Made by a program: the position numbers and the translations under genes. From the NCBI GenBank assembly GCA_907163345.1, contig CAJQUN010000024.1, positions 7,192,001 through 7,256,000 of the forward strand: a stretch of DNA of 64,000 nucleotides, in the 5' to 3' direction. The stretch is from Haberlea rhodopensis. Lineage: Eukaryota > Streptophyta > Magnoliopsida > Lamiales > Gesneriaceae. The stretch's first letter is position 1. Every line of letters starts with the position of its first letter. Positions 46,418 through 57,773 of the stretch are shown here, one piece after another. The notes beneath the pieces were generated by a model, which saw only the letters and a program-made list of their open reading frames with translations, was not told the origin of the DNA and ran no database searches.

Positions 46418-46752
46418 AGCCCTCTTGCGCCATAGGCGCACGGGGATGCAAGGGGGCTGTAGCCCCCTTGCGGTGGTTCGGGGGCGGAGCCCCATAAGAT
46501 TTTTTGAGTAGCCGCTAGCCCTAGCGCCTTCATATGTTTTATAGTGTTAATCCGGTGAGTGGCGCCCGCGCCGAAGGCGCCCGCGGGTTTGAGGGGGCGG
46601 TAGTCCCCTTGCGCCGTAGGCACACGGGGGTTTGAGGGGGCCGTAACACCCTTGCGAGGGTTTGGGGGCGGAGCCCCAGAAGTTTTTTTGAGTTGCCGCT
46701 AGCCCTAGTGCCTTCATATGTATTCACGTAGTGTTAATTCCGGTGAGTGGCA
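46418..46752. repeat. GC-rich duplicated module with hairpins
   Basis: Two copies about 185 bp apart share GCGCCNTAGGCGCACGGGG, GGGGGCGGAGCCCC and GCCGCTAGCCCTAG, and end CCGGTGAGTGGC. Self-complementary runs (GGCGCCCGCGCCGAAGGCGCC; GGGGCTGTAGCCCC) suggest stem-loops. The block is strikingly GC-rich for this window. Confidence 0.7.
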
Positions 46753-46845
46753 TGCGTATAACCAAGAAAAATAGAATTGATAACGCTCTCCCTATTAGCT
46801 AATACATTTAAATTTAAAATAGAAAAAAACAAACAAACAAACAAT

Positions 46846-46948
46846 TGGGCTCATTCTACACAATTCAATAATGTTGAAGCCCACAAAGCATTTGGGCTTA
46901 CAATTAATTTTAGAGTTTTGAAGCTTATTTACTATCAATAAGCCCTAA
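46846..46948 (+). promoter_or_regulatory. Site II (TGGGCT) and telo-box-like motifs upstream of UTP18
   Basis: TGGGCT occurs at 46846-46851 and 46893-46898, and inverted (AGCCCA) at 46878-46883. A GCCCTAA telo-like motif lies at 46942-46948. Site II elements with telo boxes are a known promoter combination of plant ribosomal and ribosome-biogenesis genes. Confidence 0.5.
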
Positions 46949-47046
46949 TTCGCTGCAATAAGAACGCACCGCTCCTCCACTCAGAACCTCCGCCGCCAAC
47001 AGGCAACAAACCTTTAAAATCCGACGCCAACGCGGTTTGCTTACCA

Positions 47047-47342
47047 GTAAGTAATTAGTTCGGTTCTTCATAGGACTTAAGTTTGATATTTATTTCAGTG
47101 GTAAGTGTTAAAAAAAAAAAAATTTAGAACTTCGTGAACTGAAAATGATACGTGTTTGGGATAGCCTAACCTTGTGTCTGTATTTTCTGGAATTAACTTA
47201 GAATTTAATTCAAAATATAATTTTTTTGTGTCATCTTGATCATGACGGTGCACCAATATCGAAGTATATTTATTGATTTATTTGATTATTTTATTTTCAT
47301 TTTTTTTGTTTGAATTAGTTGGTTTGGATCTTTGCATTTTAG
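47047..47342 (+). other. Probable 5'-UTR intron of UTP18
   Basis: A donor CCA/GTAAGT at 47047 and an acceptor TTGCATTTTAG ending at 47342 place a 296-bp intron immediately before the ATG. Confidence 0.6.
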
Positions 47343-49052
47343 ATGACGAGTTTGATTTCTCAAAATACTCTTCCTAAGGAGTCAACCAAGAAAAAGGAGA
47401 AGAGAAATAAAGATGAGGTTACACATGCTGAAGCGGGGGAAGAAAGGGTTGAAGATGGACAAGAACTTGATTTGGATGTTGAAAGGAATCAGAAGAGAAA
47501 ACGAGGGCGAAAGGAAAAAGATGAGTCGATGGAAATTGAACAGGAGAAGGAAATGAAGAAGCTTGAGAATGTTTTGTTTGGCTCCTTGTTCTCGCCTCTT
47601 GAATTTGGGAAGGATGATGAAGAAGAAGCCCGAGATGGGTTTGACAATGGCTCCACATTGTTTTTTACTGATAGGTCTGCAAATAGTGTGTTGTCTGTGT
47701 ACGAAGAGGATATGGAGTTGGGTAGAAGAGGTGGTGACGGAGAGGAAAACAAGCAAAGAAAACCTGTTTGGGTGGATGAAGAGGAGGAGATAATTAGTAT
47801 AAATATAGCTAAAGTGAACAGATTGCGGAAACTAAGGAAGGAAGAGGATGAAAGTGTGATTTCTGGATCTGCATATGTTTCAAGATTGAGGGCGCAGCAT
47901 GTGAAGATGAATCCAGGTACTGATTGGGCACAACCCAATGCACAGCCAAGAGATTATAGCTCTGATGATGATTCGGATAAAGAAAGTGGGGTGGTGATGA
48001 CTAGTGGTTATGAGGATCCTGAAGATGTTGATAATATCCTTAGAACAAATGGAGATCTTGTTGTGAAGCGGGGTATGAAACTATTACCTGGCCTTCTTGA
48101 GTACTCGAGATTGATAGACGCAAATGTGAAGGATCCTTCGAAAGGTCCGGTAAATTCTGTACAATTCCACAAGAACGCACAGTTGCTACTTGTTGGTGGG
48201 TTGGATCGGAAATTAAGTTTCTTTCAAGTGGATGGAAAAAAGAATGAAAAGATACAAAGCATCTTCCTTGAAGATTGTCCTGTCAGAAATGCCTCTTTCT
48301 TACCTGATGGGTCTCAGGTTATCATATCAGGAAGAAGAAAGTTTGCTTATAGCTTTGATTTGGTCAAAGCCAGAGTGGATAAAATAGGCCCTCTCACTGG
48401 AAGGGAAGAGAAAAGCTTGGAGTCGTTTGCAGTTTCCCCCGATTCCAATACCATTGCTTTTCTTGGTCATGAAGGGTATATCTTGCTAGTTTCATCCAAG
48501 ACCAAGGAACTGATAGGAACACTGAAGATGAATGGAACCGTTCGATCAGTAGCATTCACTAAAGATGGACAGCAGTTGCTAAGTTCTGGTGGCGACGGTC
48601 GGATTTACCACTGGGATATCAGAACAATGTCTTGCTTTCATATCGGTATAGATGAAGGTTGCATAAATGGTTGGGCTCTGTGTACTTCCCCGGTTGGAAA
48701 TTTGTTTGCTGCTGGTTCAGATAGTGGTATCGTTAATGTGTATGATAGGGATGAATTCTTGTGTTCGAAGAAGAAACCACTTAAAGCAATAGAGAACTTG
48801 ACAACTAGGGTTGATTTCGTGAAATTTAACCCTGATGCCCAAATTCTTGCCATCAGTTCTAGAATGAAGAAAAACAGCCTGAAGCTGATTCATGTTCCCT
48901 CGTTCACTGTTTTCTCGAACTGGCCTCCGTCAAATATGACATTGCAGTATCCAACCTGTATGAACTTCAGCCCCCGTGGGGGTTTTATGGCGTTGGGTAA
49001 TGCTGCTGGAAAAGTTTTATTGTACAAGCTTCATCACTACGACCAGGCGTAA
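47343..49052 (+). CDS. UTP18: U3 snoRNP-associated protein 18 (UTP18), WD40 protein
   Basis: A single uninterrupted frame of 569 residues. UTP18 is a subunit of the UTP-B part of the nucleolar SSU processome, which folds and cleaves pre-rRNA for the 40S subunit. The N-terminus (1-110) is highly charged with Lys/Arg/Glu tracts (KRKRGRKEKDE) that act as nuclear or nucleolar signals. ENVLFGSLFSPLEF and WVDEEEE precede LRAQHVKMNPGTDWA, and then a WD40 propeller occupies about 255-565 (VNSVQFHKNAQLLLVGGLD, VRSVAFTKDGQQLLSSGGD, RIYHWDIRT, MNFSPRGGFMALGNAAGK). Length and order fit the plant family. The ATG follows a probable UTR intron, and translation-type promoter motifs lie upstream. Nothing is missing. 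Confidence 0.95.
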   Translation: MTSLISQNTLPKESTKKKEKRNKDEVTHAEAGEERVEDGQELDLDVERNQKRKRGRKEKDESMEIEQEKEMKKLENVLFGSLFSPLEFGKDDEEEARDGFDNGSTLFFTDRSANSVLSVYEEDMELGRRGGDGEENKQRKPVWVDEEEEIISINIAKVNRLRKLRKEEDESVISGSAYVSRLRAQHVKMNPGTDWAQPNAQPRDYSSDDDSDKESGVVMTSGYEDPEDVDNILRTNGDLVVKRGMKLLPGLLEYSRLIDANVKDPSKGPVNSVQFHKNAQLLLVGGLDRKLSFFQVDGKKNEKIQSIFLEDCPVRNASFLPDGSQVIISGRRKFAYSFDLVKARVDKIGPLTGREEKSLESFAVSPDSNTIAFLGHEGYILLVSSKTKELIGTLKMNGTVRSVAFTKDGQQLLSSGGDGRIYHWDIRTMSCFHIGIDEGCINGWALCTSPVGNLFAAGSDSGIVNVYDRDEFLCSKKKPLKAIENLTTRVDFVKFNPDAQILAISSRMKKNSLKLIHVPSFTVFSNWPPSNMTLQYPTCMNFSPRGGFMALGNAAGKVLLYKLHHYDQA

Positions 49053-50586
49053 CATATTTGCCTGTGGTGGATTGAAGAAGTTTCAATTTTTTTAGGGAGT
49101 TTTGGTATAAGTTATTTTTATGAATATTCTGATAAATGCTGCGGCTGTTTAAGATAATTGTACTTGAAATGATTCTACTCTATGAATATTCTGCAGCTGT
49201 TCTTTAAAATGATTGTACTTCTAAGATATTTGTCGGAAGGGTTGATCTTATAGCATGCTTTCCGATCCACTTTGTTACTTTGAAAATCAGTTCCAAGTGT
49301 GTATTTTTGGCCTGCCATCTATTCAAATTTCAGTCCTGAATGGTAGTACATGCGTAAACAAATGAGTCGTACGTGCTTTAAATCATGCTAGCAGAGGGTA
49401 AAGCTAAAACCACGAATGGTGGCAGATTTGGGCATATGCGTCTAGATCTGCAGTGGTATGGCTCATCTGACCAATGCACCTTTCATGTTAGTAGTCGGGT
49501 AAAAGCCAACTTCTAGCATTGAAAAAACCTTAAACTGAAAACTTGATGTTAGCCTGAATGATGGTGTATTTTGACCAAATGAAAATACGAGCACTATACA
49601 TTTTGTCTCAAAGCTGAAGTCTGCGCCGAAGAATAAACTGGAAGAACTGAATGAAGATCTGATAAAAAGATGCAAATATCTTCTGTTCCCGCTAAATAAC
49701 ATTTAGCAGGTGGCGTTGGTTCTTGTTAGTGTGCAGAACAGCTGAAGGAGTTTTCAAAACTGATGAACTCGATACATGACTCCTTCCCGGTGATACTGCA
49801 AAAGTTTGTGTAGACACAGTCTTTTGGGTTTTTATATAAAGACCTTTCTCAGATTACAACATTGGGAAATGCTCTATAATTAGGAAATACTGTAGGCAAC
49901 GAGGTGCAGACGCCGATTGTGGTGGTTATACCTGTATGTGGGTGAAGTGCATCGCTTGTGAGGACCCTGCGACATGGAGCTACCAGAAGGATTGCGGAAT
50001 GGACAGATTTGGAGTCTCTATTGTAGAGAGACACATTTTGAATTGTATCTTATGTGGTGGTTGAATACCAGATTTAGGATGGTGGTTGGTGTTGGAGACA
50101 ATTTTTTATAGCTCTCCGTTGAAGAATTTTTGACCCAAAATGGTTGTTGGTGTTGGAAACGATATTTCATAGGCTGGTACAATGCAATACTTGTAAACCA
50201 AAAATTCATAGTGACCGTCTTGGCTACCTGGGGCACCACTTCATGGGTAGATCCCACCACTTATTGGGAATATTCAGGTTGCAGGTCAAGTACAAGAACT
50301 GGATCTCACGAAGGTCCAACATCCAACAGGCTAGAAGACTACCATGCAAGGGAATACAGAATTCGTACAGTTACACTAACAACTAACAACCGTAATAAGA
50401 ACCCAATCGAAGTAACATGGAGCACCGTAGATTAAGTGTGGAGAAGAAAAGTGCCACAAATTTCTCTAAATTCAATCCCATCAATATAAATAATAAGCTA
50501 CATTTGAATGTAATCAAAATAATAATGAAGCTACTCAGAACTAATCCTATATACTTAATTTACATGCAATGGATAAACTAACACCA
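49053..50586. other. UTP18 3' flank and intergenic DNA
   Basis: Bases 49,053-49,300 probably hold the UTP18 3' UTR. An open frame at 50130-50435 (101 codons from an ATG, plus strand) has no family I recognise and unremarkable composition. I do not call it a gene. Confidence 0.4.
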
Positions 50587-51765
50587 TTAAATGCGCCTAA
50601 CTTGAGACGGAATCTGAAAACCCAATCTCAGCCATGCTTCATTGTTTTGAGCCGCCTTCAATGGCGCCGCCGGCTTTCTTGCTGGGTATGGCTCGTTCGC
50701 CGTGGTTCTGAAATTTTAACAAATGTTAATTACAGCTAAACGAACAAATTCGAGATTTGTTATTTTCGTAGGATATCAGCAAAATGCCTACCGATCTTTT
50801 CTCTTTCCCAAGAATCGGGCCAGTGATTTTTTTCTTGCAATTGGTAAATCTGACAAAAAAGGTTAAAACTCGTATGAGATCTTGTGTTTTCTCAATCTTT
50901 ATCGCAAACAACTTCGTAGTTGATTTATTAATAAACGTTAAGCTTACCAGAAGCAAACTGCGGTGGAGAAGGAGTGCGGTGAGCAGGCTCCTGCACGGCT
51001 AAACTCGGGACAACATTAGGAAAGCTGGTGGCGGACTCCGCTGGACTTTGTGGTATAATGGTCGGAGCAGAGGCGGAGAAGTGGTGGTTCAGCGTCGCGG
51101 CAGCGCTCGATTTGCTGGCTAACATCATGATTTCATTCGCCTTGTCCGACGGAAAATCGTTGAACACCATCACCTGGCCCGCATAGAAAATGGTCAAAGG
51201 TGCAGTTTCCGCCACCAATTTCGTTCCACTGCATCAAATTTAAAAAAAAAAAATTAGGGATGGAGTTCGGATCAGAATCTTAAAAAAAGTGCATTTTTTT
51301 TCCATTTAAAGCGCAACAGAATTTACTGACTAAATCGTTTGTCACCTGATATCAGATTTCTTCATGGCTTCTTCCCTACCGCCGGCAACAAGGTGTCGGA
51401 ACATATTCAACGGCGAGTTAAGGTTCTTGGGATCTGAATCAGGGTGCGGAGGAGCCTGATTCTGACCCAATTTCTCAATCATCGGCAACAAATTCCTCGT
51501 CCCTGTCGGAACCACTGTTTCAAAAGATAAAATCAGCTTCGACCTAAAAACAGAAACAAATCCAAGAAAATCAAAGCCCAAATCTAAGAACCAAAAGAAA
51601 TAAGGAAAACACACCTTTATGTTCCAAACTCTGAGACAAACCAAGACTGAGTTCCCCAAAGCTGCCCTTCTCCTTCAAGAACTGACTCAACAAGCTACAG
51701 GTCTGAGAAAAATTAGTCCTTTTTCCGGGAAACTTAACAGAATCCACAACTTCCGACATAACCAT
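50587..51765 (-). CDS. JAZ/TIFY repressor of jasmonate signalling
   Basis: Five exons (51765-51615, 51514-51346, 51228-50948, 50849-50792, 50707-50587) give 259 residues with closed phases. JAZ proteins hold MYC-type transcription factors inactive in the nucleus until jasmonoyl-isoleucine promotes their binding to COI1 and degradation. The N-terminal FSQTCSLLSQFLKEKGSFG is the CMID-like region of group I JAZs. The TIFY/ZIM motif TIFYAGQVMVF starts at residue 119. The Jas motif runs from DLPIARKKSLARFLGKRKDR (201-220) to PY (226-227) and fits SLX2FX2KRX2RX5PY; LPIARK is the degron core. The Jas motif is split by an intron after its R, as in the Jas-intron JAZs that yield dominant splice variants. 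The start could be MVM (51765) or the second M (51759). Confidence 0.95.
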
Positions 51766-51952
51766 TTTACCTCCGACAACAAAAAAGCGATTATTCAACG
51801 CGAAACAAAGATGAAAGCGGGGAAGCTGAAAGAAATAAATTCGTATAATGGATGGTGGGTGGAAAAGGGGTTTTATAGTTTAATTTAGACACGAGGAATT
51901 TGTGTTGTTTTGGGAAAAGCAAAATGGCCGACAACTGTGAAGTAGGACCAAC

Positions 51953-51958
51953 CACGTT
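51953..51958 (-). promoter_or_regulatory. T/G-box (AACGTG) upstream of the JAZ gene
   Basis: On the minus strand the hexamer reads AACGTG, about 190 bp upstream of the start codon. It is a known MYC2-binding variant. The match is direct, and regulation by MYC2 is inferred. Confidence 0.4.
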
Positions 51959-51959
51959 A

Positions 51960-53839
51960 GTTTAATGTTAATTAGGTGTCGGTGTCCGTTGCGTGTTGCT
52001 TTCGAAATTGAACACACGCTGATTTACGCCATCAAATATTCCGTTTGCTGTTAACGTCATTAAAATATAGTAAGGCAATTATATGTATTTATTTTGTAAA
52101 GTGAGGTGATAATCATAAATTTAATTTATAATTTTTGTTTTTGGGATGTAATAAATTTTTTTAAAATTGATTTTGTTGTTTAATACCCTCCCAAATATTT
52201 TTGGGATGTTATTATGGTTATCCAAATTAACAGGGGTCTTGCGGTCATTTAACAAATAATAGTAGGGGTATTTTTGAATTTGTAAAATGGTCATACCACT
52301 AAGTGTTTAGTCATTATAAGATACTGAGATACACGAAACCCACGTACGTTAACAAAATAAGCAAAAAACATCTCTATTTTCATTAACTCTGTATGGAAAG
52401 AACCCACCGTGTAAAAAAAAAAACCAATAAAACATTCTCTTCTTTTGAACAATTGCACGTAATTCCCCGTGTTAAACAAACTAGACATAAAAATCATATA
52501 TTTTCTTAAATCCTGCACAAAACCCCCTCTCATCTACGAACAAATAGATTTTATTTAATCTTGTTAAAGCTATATGCACAATTTATGTAAACAGGTTCAT
52601 TAATGTTCATATATATTATATATGTTTAAATAACTTATTTCTTATTTATATATATGTTTATTATCGTGAAAATATTTTTTACGTTTTTTTTGTAAATTTG
52701 CATATATTTTACATGTGCAATTGTTACTTACTCTATATATCAAAACTTGAAAAAAGAATAATTTAAATTGGTCAATAAAGTATGCATATATTAAAAGAAA
52801 AATTCAGAATATTATTCATAATCTATTTAAAATTATATTATTTCACAATATAATTACTATATATCAAGGAAATTAAACACAAGATGTATAATTTTCACAA
52901 GTGCTCGCGCCTATAATTCATTTAAATCATTATAAGATGTAAATAAATAGATAATTTGATAAACTATATTTCCTATCACCATTTCTACATCTCAAAATTG
53001 TTTATATAACTTATGTTTTTAATTTTCTAAAATGATTTAATAAATACTTCTTTTAATATAATGATGAGTAGTTGGCACCAGTCATAATTTCTTAGTAATT
53101 CAAATTCAAAACGATGTTGTTTAGTAGATGGAAGTCAATTTGCTTCCCTCAATAATACAACTCTCGAGTCAAAGCTGGATTGATTGAGACTAACACCCGC
53201 GGCCCGCCCCCCTAGTCGAGCCACATATATTGACGGAAACCTCGCTAGCCAAAAATAAAAAAAAATAAAATTAATATAATTATCCTTATGTTTTTTTAAA
53301 AAAATTCACTCATGGCAAATTTTTTTTTCTGGCTCCACTATTGGCTACATGATATTTCAAATAAAGGTGAATTGAAACAAAAAAAAAAAAAGGCAAGTGA
53401 ATTTGATATATTTTTTTTCACCATCTCCCCCTTTATAATGACTCAAGCTCCGGAAGATCTGTTAGATTAAAAAAAAAAGAAAAAAAAAAGAATTTGATTT
53501 GTAAAAGGGTGATGATCATTTGCTTCATCAATCAAATGGATCACTAAAATGGAACGTGATCTAAAAATAGAATTATAATATTTTATACTTTAATAACAAA
53601 ACTTCACCAATTGTACTTTAATGTCCAATAAAGGAATTATTTTCTTGTAAACAAAGGGTATGTGGTTCATTACAAGGAGAGGGGCTTAATCGAGAGCAAC
53701 TAAAATTAAAGGCATTTTTATTAGAACATTTGTGTTAATAAATTATAAATAAACATTCAAAATTCAATTCATTTAAAATTTCTCATCATAAATGGTGACA
53801 AATAATATTGCACCACAGATGTGTCGGCCAAAAAAAATA
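51960..53839. other. Intergenic, no gene recognised
   Basis: Very AT-rich DNA with homopolymer runs. I see no coding exon, RNA gene or complete transposon. Confidence 0.55.
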
Positions 53840-56800
53840 TCAAAAATCATAATCAATATCCGACATATTATGAGCGAAGGATGGTGTAACCAGTCGCCCA
53901 CTCTCATCATACAAATCCAGATTGGCACAGGGAGCGGGGAAAACCGTCCCTATTACGCGTCCCTGCACATAAGAACACTGGAAAATATGTTTCTTTTTGT
54001 AGGTTATCCCCACGGACATGTCCTGGAAACTCACATTCCATATAGGAATATCTCCACTCCCATGTATTCGAACCGGAACTCGGACCCCTTCACCGTGAAC
54101 CGAGGTGTAACTAATATCTTCCAGTCTAGGGACTGCCTTAGGATCGAACCCATCGTCTGGATGTTCATTGTACTCTGTCTTGATAACGATTCCCACACGT
54201 ACATTCTCAAACGTGAGGTTTCTGTATGTTATGTGTTTAACATATCCTCCTCTTCCAGGGGCGGTTTTGATCCGAACAGCACGTCTGGAGTTCCATACGT
54301 GGACATTTTCTATGGTGACATTCGAAACTCCACCAGACATCTCACTGCCTATTGATATACCGGCACTGTTGAAACAAGGTGTCTCGTTTACTATCAGAAT
54401 AAATCATGAAAACAGGAGAACAAAGTAAGTTTATATGTTTAGATATCACTCACCTGATCATGGAGCGAACAACGAGGTTTCTTATAAGTATATTTGTTGA
54501 TGGTCTTCCATAGGCGATCCCGTATTGATCCCAACCACTCTTTATTGCAATGGCATCATCACCCACGCTTATGTAACAGTCCTCAATCACCATATCTTCA
54601 CAAGAATCTGTTTATCCAGAGTCAATCATCTTAGATCAGACAATCCAATAAGTAGATAACTGGATACAATGAAAAGAAAGGCTCCATAAATTTTAAAGTT
54701 GGCCTCAATATCCTTCCACGTCACAAAAGATAATATACGACATTTATGAAATGTATCAACTACAATAGAATCTGATCAATATATAACATAAATTTTAAAG
54801 ATGGCCTCAGTATCCTTACACACCGCAAAAGATAATATACAACATTTATTTGAAATGTATCAACTATAATAGAATCTAATCAATTTATAATTTAATGCAT
54901 TTTACGAGTGATATAACAACAATATGAAAATACAGAACTTGGCCATTTTATAACAACAGAGACAAAAGCAAAGATGATAGACTTACCGGGGTCTATGCCG
55001 TCAGTATTGGGAGCTTCAGAGATGGGAGACAGTATAGTTACATTTTTTATCGTCACATTTTTGCAGTCGTATGGATGCAGAGTCCAGAAAGGAGAATCAC
55101 GTAATGTTATGTTAGATATCAAAATGTCGCTAGACCACATAATCTGAACCAGTGGTCCTCGGGTGTGACTAAGAAGCTTTTGTCGAAACTTCTTCCACCA
55201 TGCTTGACCCTGACCATTAATGGTACCGTTGTGTCCTGTTATCAGGAATTACAATAGGTATTTGCAGATGAAAATTGTATAATTACATTTGAACAAACAT
55301 CCTGTACACCACATTCGTGCCAAAGGCATATAGGTACCTAAACCATGAAGTCATGAAGGATTCAAAATCATATCAAATCAGTTGCCAATAGAAATTCTCT
55401 GTGGCACTATCTGTTGCATGCCATGGAAACACAGAGAGAGAGAACATGAATAAGAACTCAGTACATGCAAAATCTAATAAAATGGCCACAAGGCTAATTT
55501 TTATACGTTTACATGTATAGCCATTATATAGGCCAACAACAAGTCAAACAAATTAATATAAGCAAACACAATAAGCAATCTTCTATGTTTAAGAAGATAA
55601 ACAAGCAAAAGAGGAGGTAATGAAATATCTTAATTCCCAAAAGGGATTTAATATTTTTCCTTTGTCTATTAGCTACATACATTCTCCATTAGGAACTACA
55701 AGCTTCTTTTTTTTTTCTTTCCATTTTAAGTCAAAAATAAAGTTCCATTGTCACAAAAATTAAACTACCCCCAATGATACCCACCCTCATGAAAACTATG
55801 ACATGAAAACCAACAATTTCTAGGAGTGCTTCTGAGGAAAACCCATGAAGATGCATAAAAAAATTCATCTTCCAGGTCTCATCTAAACCTCCAAGAAAGT
55901 CAATTCAAACCAGGGCTTTAAACTCTAGAAGAGAAGTGTGTTAATATTTATATAAAGAATTTTCAAGCAAAGTAAGATCAGATTTATATTCATCGCTATC
56001 CTAGACTAAACAAAGATATTGATAGAGTTTGTTCAGAAGTATCACATGACTGTTTCTGTATATTTCCAATCTGCACAAGTTCGGAGCAAGGAATTCTAGC
56101 AACCTACGAGAATTTCTAAATACATGGGGAAGGACAAAAGTACATTTCCATTCTATATCATATAGGAAAATATACTCATATTTTATGTCTCCCCTACTAG
56201 TAAACCCTTGGCTCTGTTGTTGGGGCCATCCCATGTTCCTACGAGGAAAAGTAACTCATTCACTCCTTTCTAAAACTTCCGAAGTTCATTACTAAAATGC
56301 TGACCTGTAATTACAGCGTCTTTGAGATTTTGTCCGTGAATTAAACTTCCATACCGTGGACCTGGATGCTCTCTCCCATATCCATACGAAGGCAACGGAG
56401 GCAAGAGAGGCCAATACTTCTCATCCTGAAGAATATTGCAGAGGACGAAGATAGTACTGAGCATAGATTATAAATACGATAAATTATAACTCTACCAAAC
56501 ACTTCTAAGTACTTCAAAATACTGTCATGAACGAATTAAAGTTCTTATAAACTTTTTAGTGCACAAAGAAATCTTATTAGATTCTCAAGAAAAGTATTTG
56601 GGAGCAGGTGAATACTAAAGTTTAATTCAAAAACTTTATCTATTAGAATTGAAATCATCTAAAACTTAAGCATGAAACATAACTTATTGCTCAGTGGATG
56701 TGGATTTGAAGCCGACACTCTGATCTTTCAACATTTAGTTTAGTTTCTTCAGCATCTAAAATTTTAAATGACAAGATACATTCTCAATTCCAAATAAAAA

Positions 56801-57400
56801 AACCCACGTATATCAAGTTGAAAGGAACTGACTGAATGTACAATCCACCACTTATCCCTTTAGAACAAAATTTGAGAAATTTCAAACCTAAAGACTTAAA
56901 GGACTCACATCGATGCCGAGAATAACAGCATCCTCAGCAAGGAATAAGGTCATATGACTCGTGAGATTAAACGGGGCCGTAAGCCAATAACCCGGCGGCA
57001 CATTAAGTTGACCTCCACCCCTTTTCACGAGCTTCGAAATCGCCACCACCGCCCTCTCGAACGCCGCGGTATTTATTGTAAACCCATCTCCAACCGCACC
57101 AAAGTCCGTCAAGCTAAAAGCAACAGGACGTAGCCGGGGGAACTCCCGCGGCGAAAATCCTCTCCGAAAATTGAAGATACGTACGGACGCTGCGTTTCTC
57201 TGCCAATAAAACACAACGAATAGAAGGGTCAGCCAAAGTGCTGCCAAAATGGCCTTGTGGTTCGAAAAAAGAGAGATAGCTGCGGTGGGGCTACAGCGGC
57301 GATTGTGGTGGAGGATGATGTAGTTAGGGGATGGCGAGACCCACCATCTCCGCCACCAAGATGGTTGGCTTGATGTGGATGGTGATGCTGTTTCCACCAT
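53840..57400 (-). CDS. GH28 polygalacturonase-like protein, membrane-anchored
   Basis: Five exons (57400-56909, 56425-56305, 55235-54987, 54607-54454, 54365-53840) give 513 residues with exact phases. GH28 enzymes hydrolyse homogalacturonan in the cell wall. The N-terminus has no cleavable signal. A cytosolic Trp/Arg-rich stretch is followed by one hydrophobic anchor at about 50-66 (AILAALWLTLLFVVFYW), suggesting a type II membrane protein in the secretory route. The start of the fold reads FSLTDFGAVGDG. Catalytic motifs are NTDGIDPD (D283), GDDAIAIKSG (D304, D305) and RIKT (R370, K372). The usual GHG motif is replaced by ISIGSEMSGG (342-351), as in the divergent plant clade. No catalytic His is visible, so activity on pectin is uncertain. 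A longer start at MPESRW is out of frame. Confidence 0.93.
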
Positions 57401-57773
57401 CTGGATTCAGGCACTTCTGTATCTAACCGATACCTTTGAGCTAATCAGGGTGTAGCGGTCGAAATTGGAGTTTGGTAATGCAAGAGAATCATTTTGGTGA
57501 GAAGTTGGATGAAAGGTGAAGTGTCGGGATCAGCAAAGTGTACAAGATGATACCCGGAGATGAATGTGGAGTGCGTTCAAAAGTTGGTGAGATTCAATCA
57601 GGTGATCTACATTTATTTTCACATTTTTATGTTTGTTTATAACATAGAAAGCAGAAGAAGAGCTAATTTAAAGTTGAAAAAAAAAATTGTTTTCAAACAA
57701 ATGTAGTAAAGTTGTGTTTTGATTTAAACAGAGGGATTTGATTTAAGAATGTATTTAAAATAATATCTATCTT

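Noticed and set aside
46273..46727. GC-rich minus-strand frames of 62-116 residues
   Set aside because: They come from the duplicated hairpin module. Composition and overlap in several frames indicate non-coding repeat.
47382..47938. Minus-strand frames of 79-149 residues opposite UTP18
   Set aside because: They are antisense to the charged N-terminus of UTP18, whose codons give Ser/Phe-rich shadows.
50130..50435. 101-residue plus-strand frame upstream of the JAZ 3' end
   Set aside because: It starts at an ATG and is intact, but I recognise no domain, it shows no splice or promoter context, and length alone is weak evidence.
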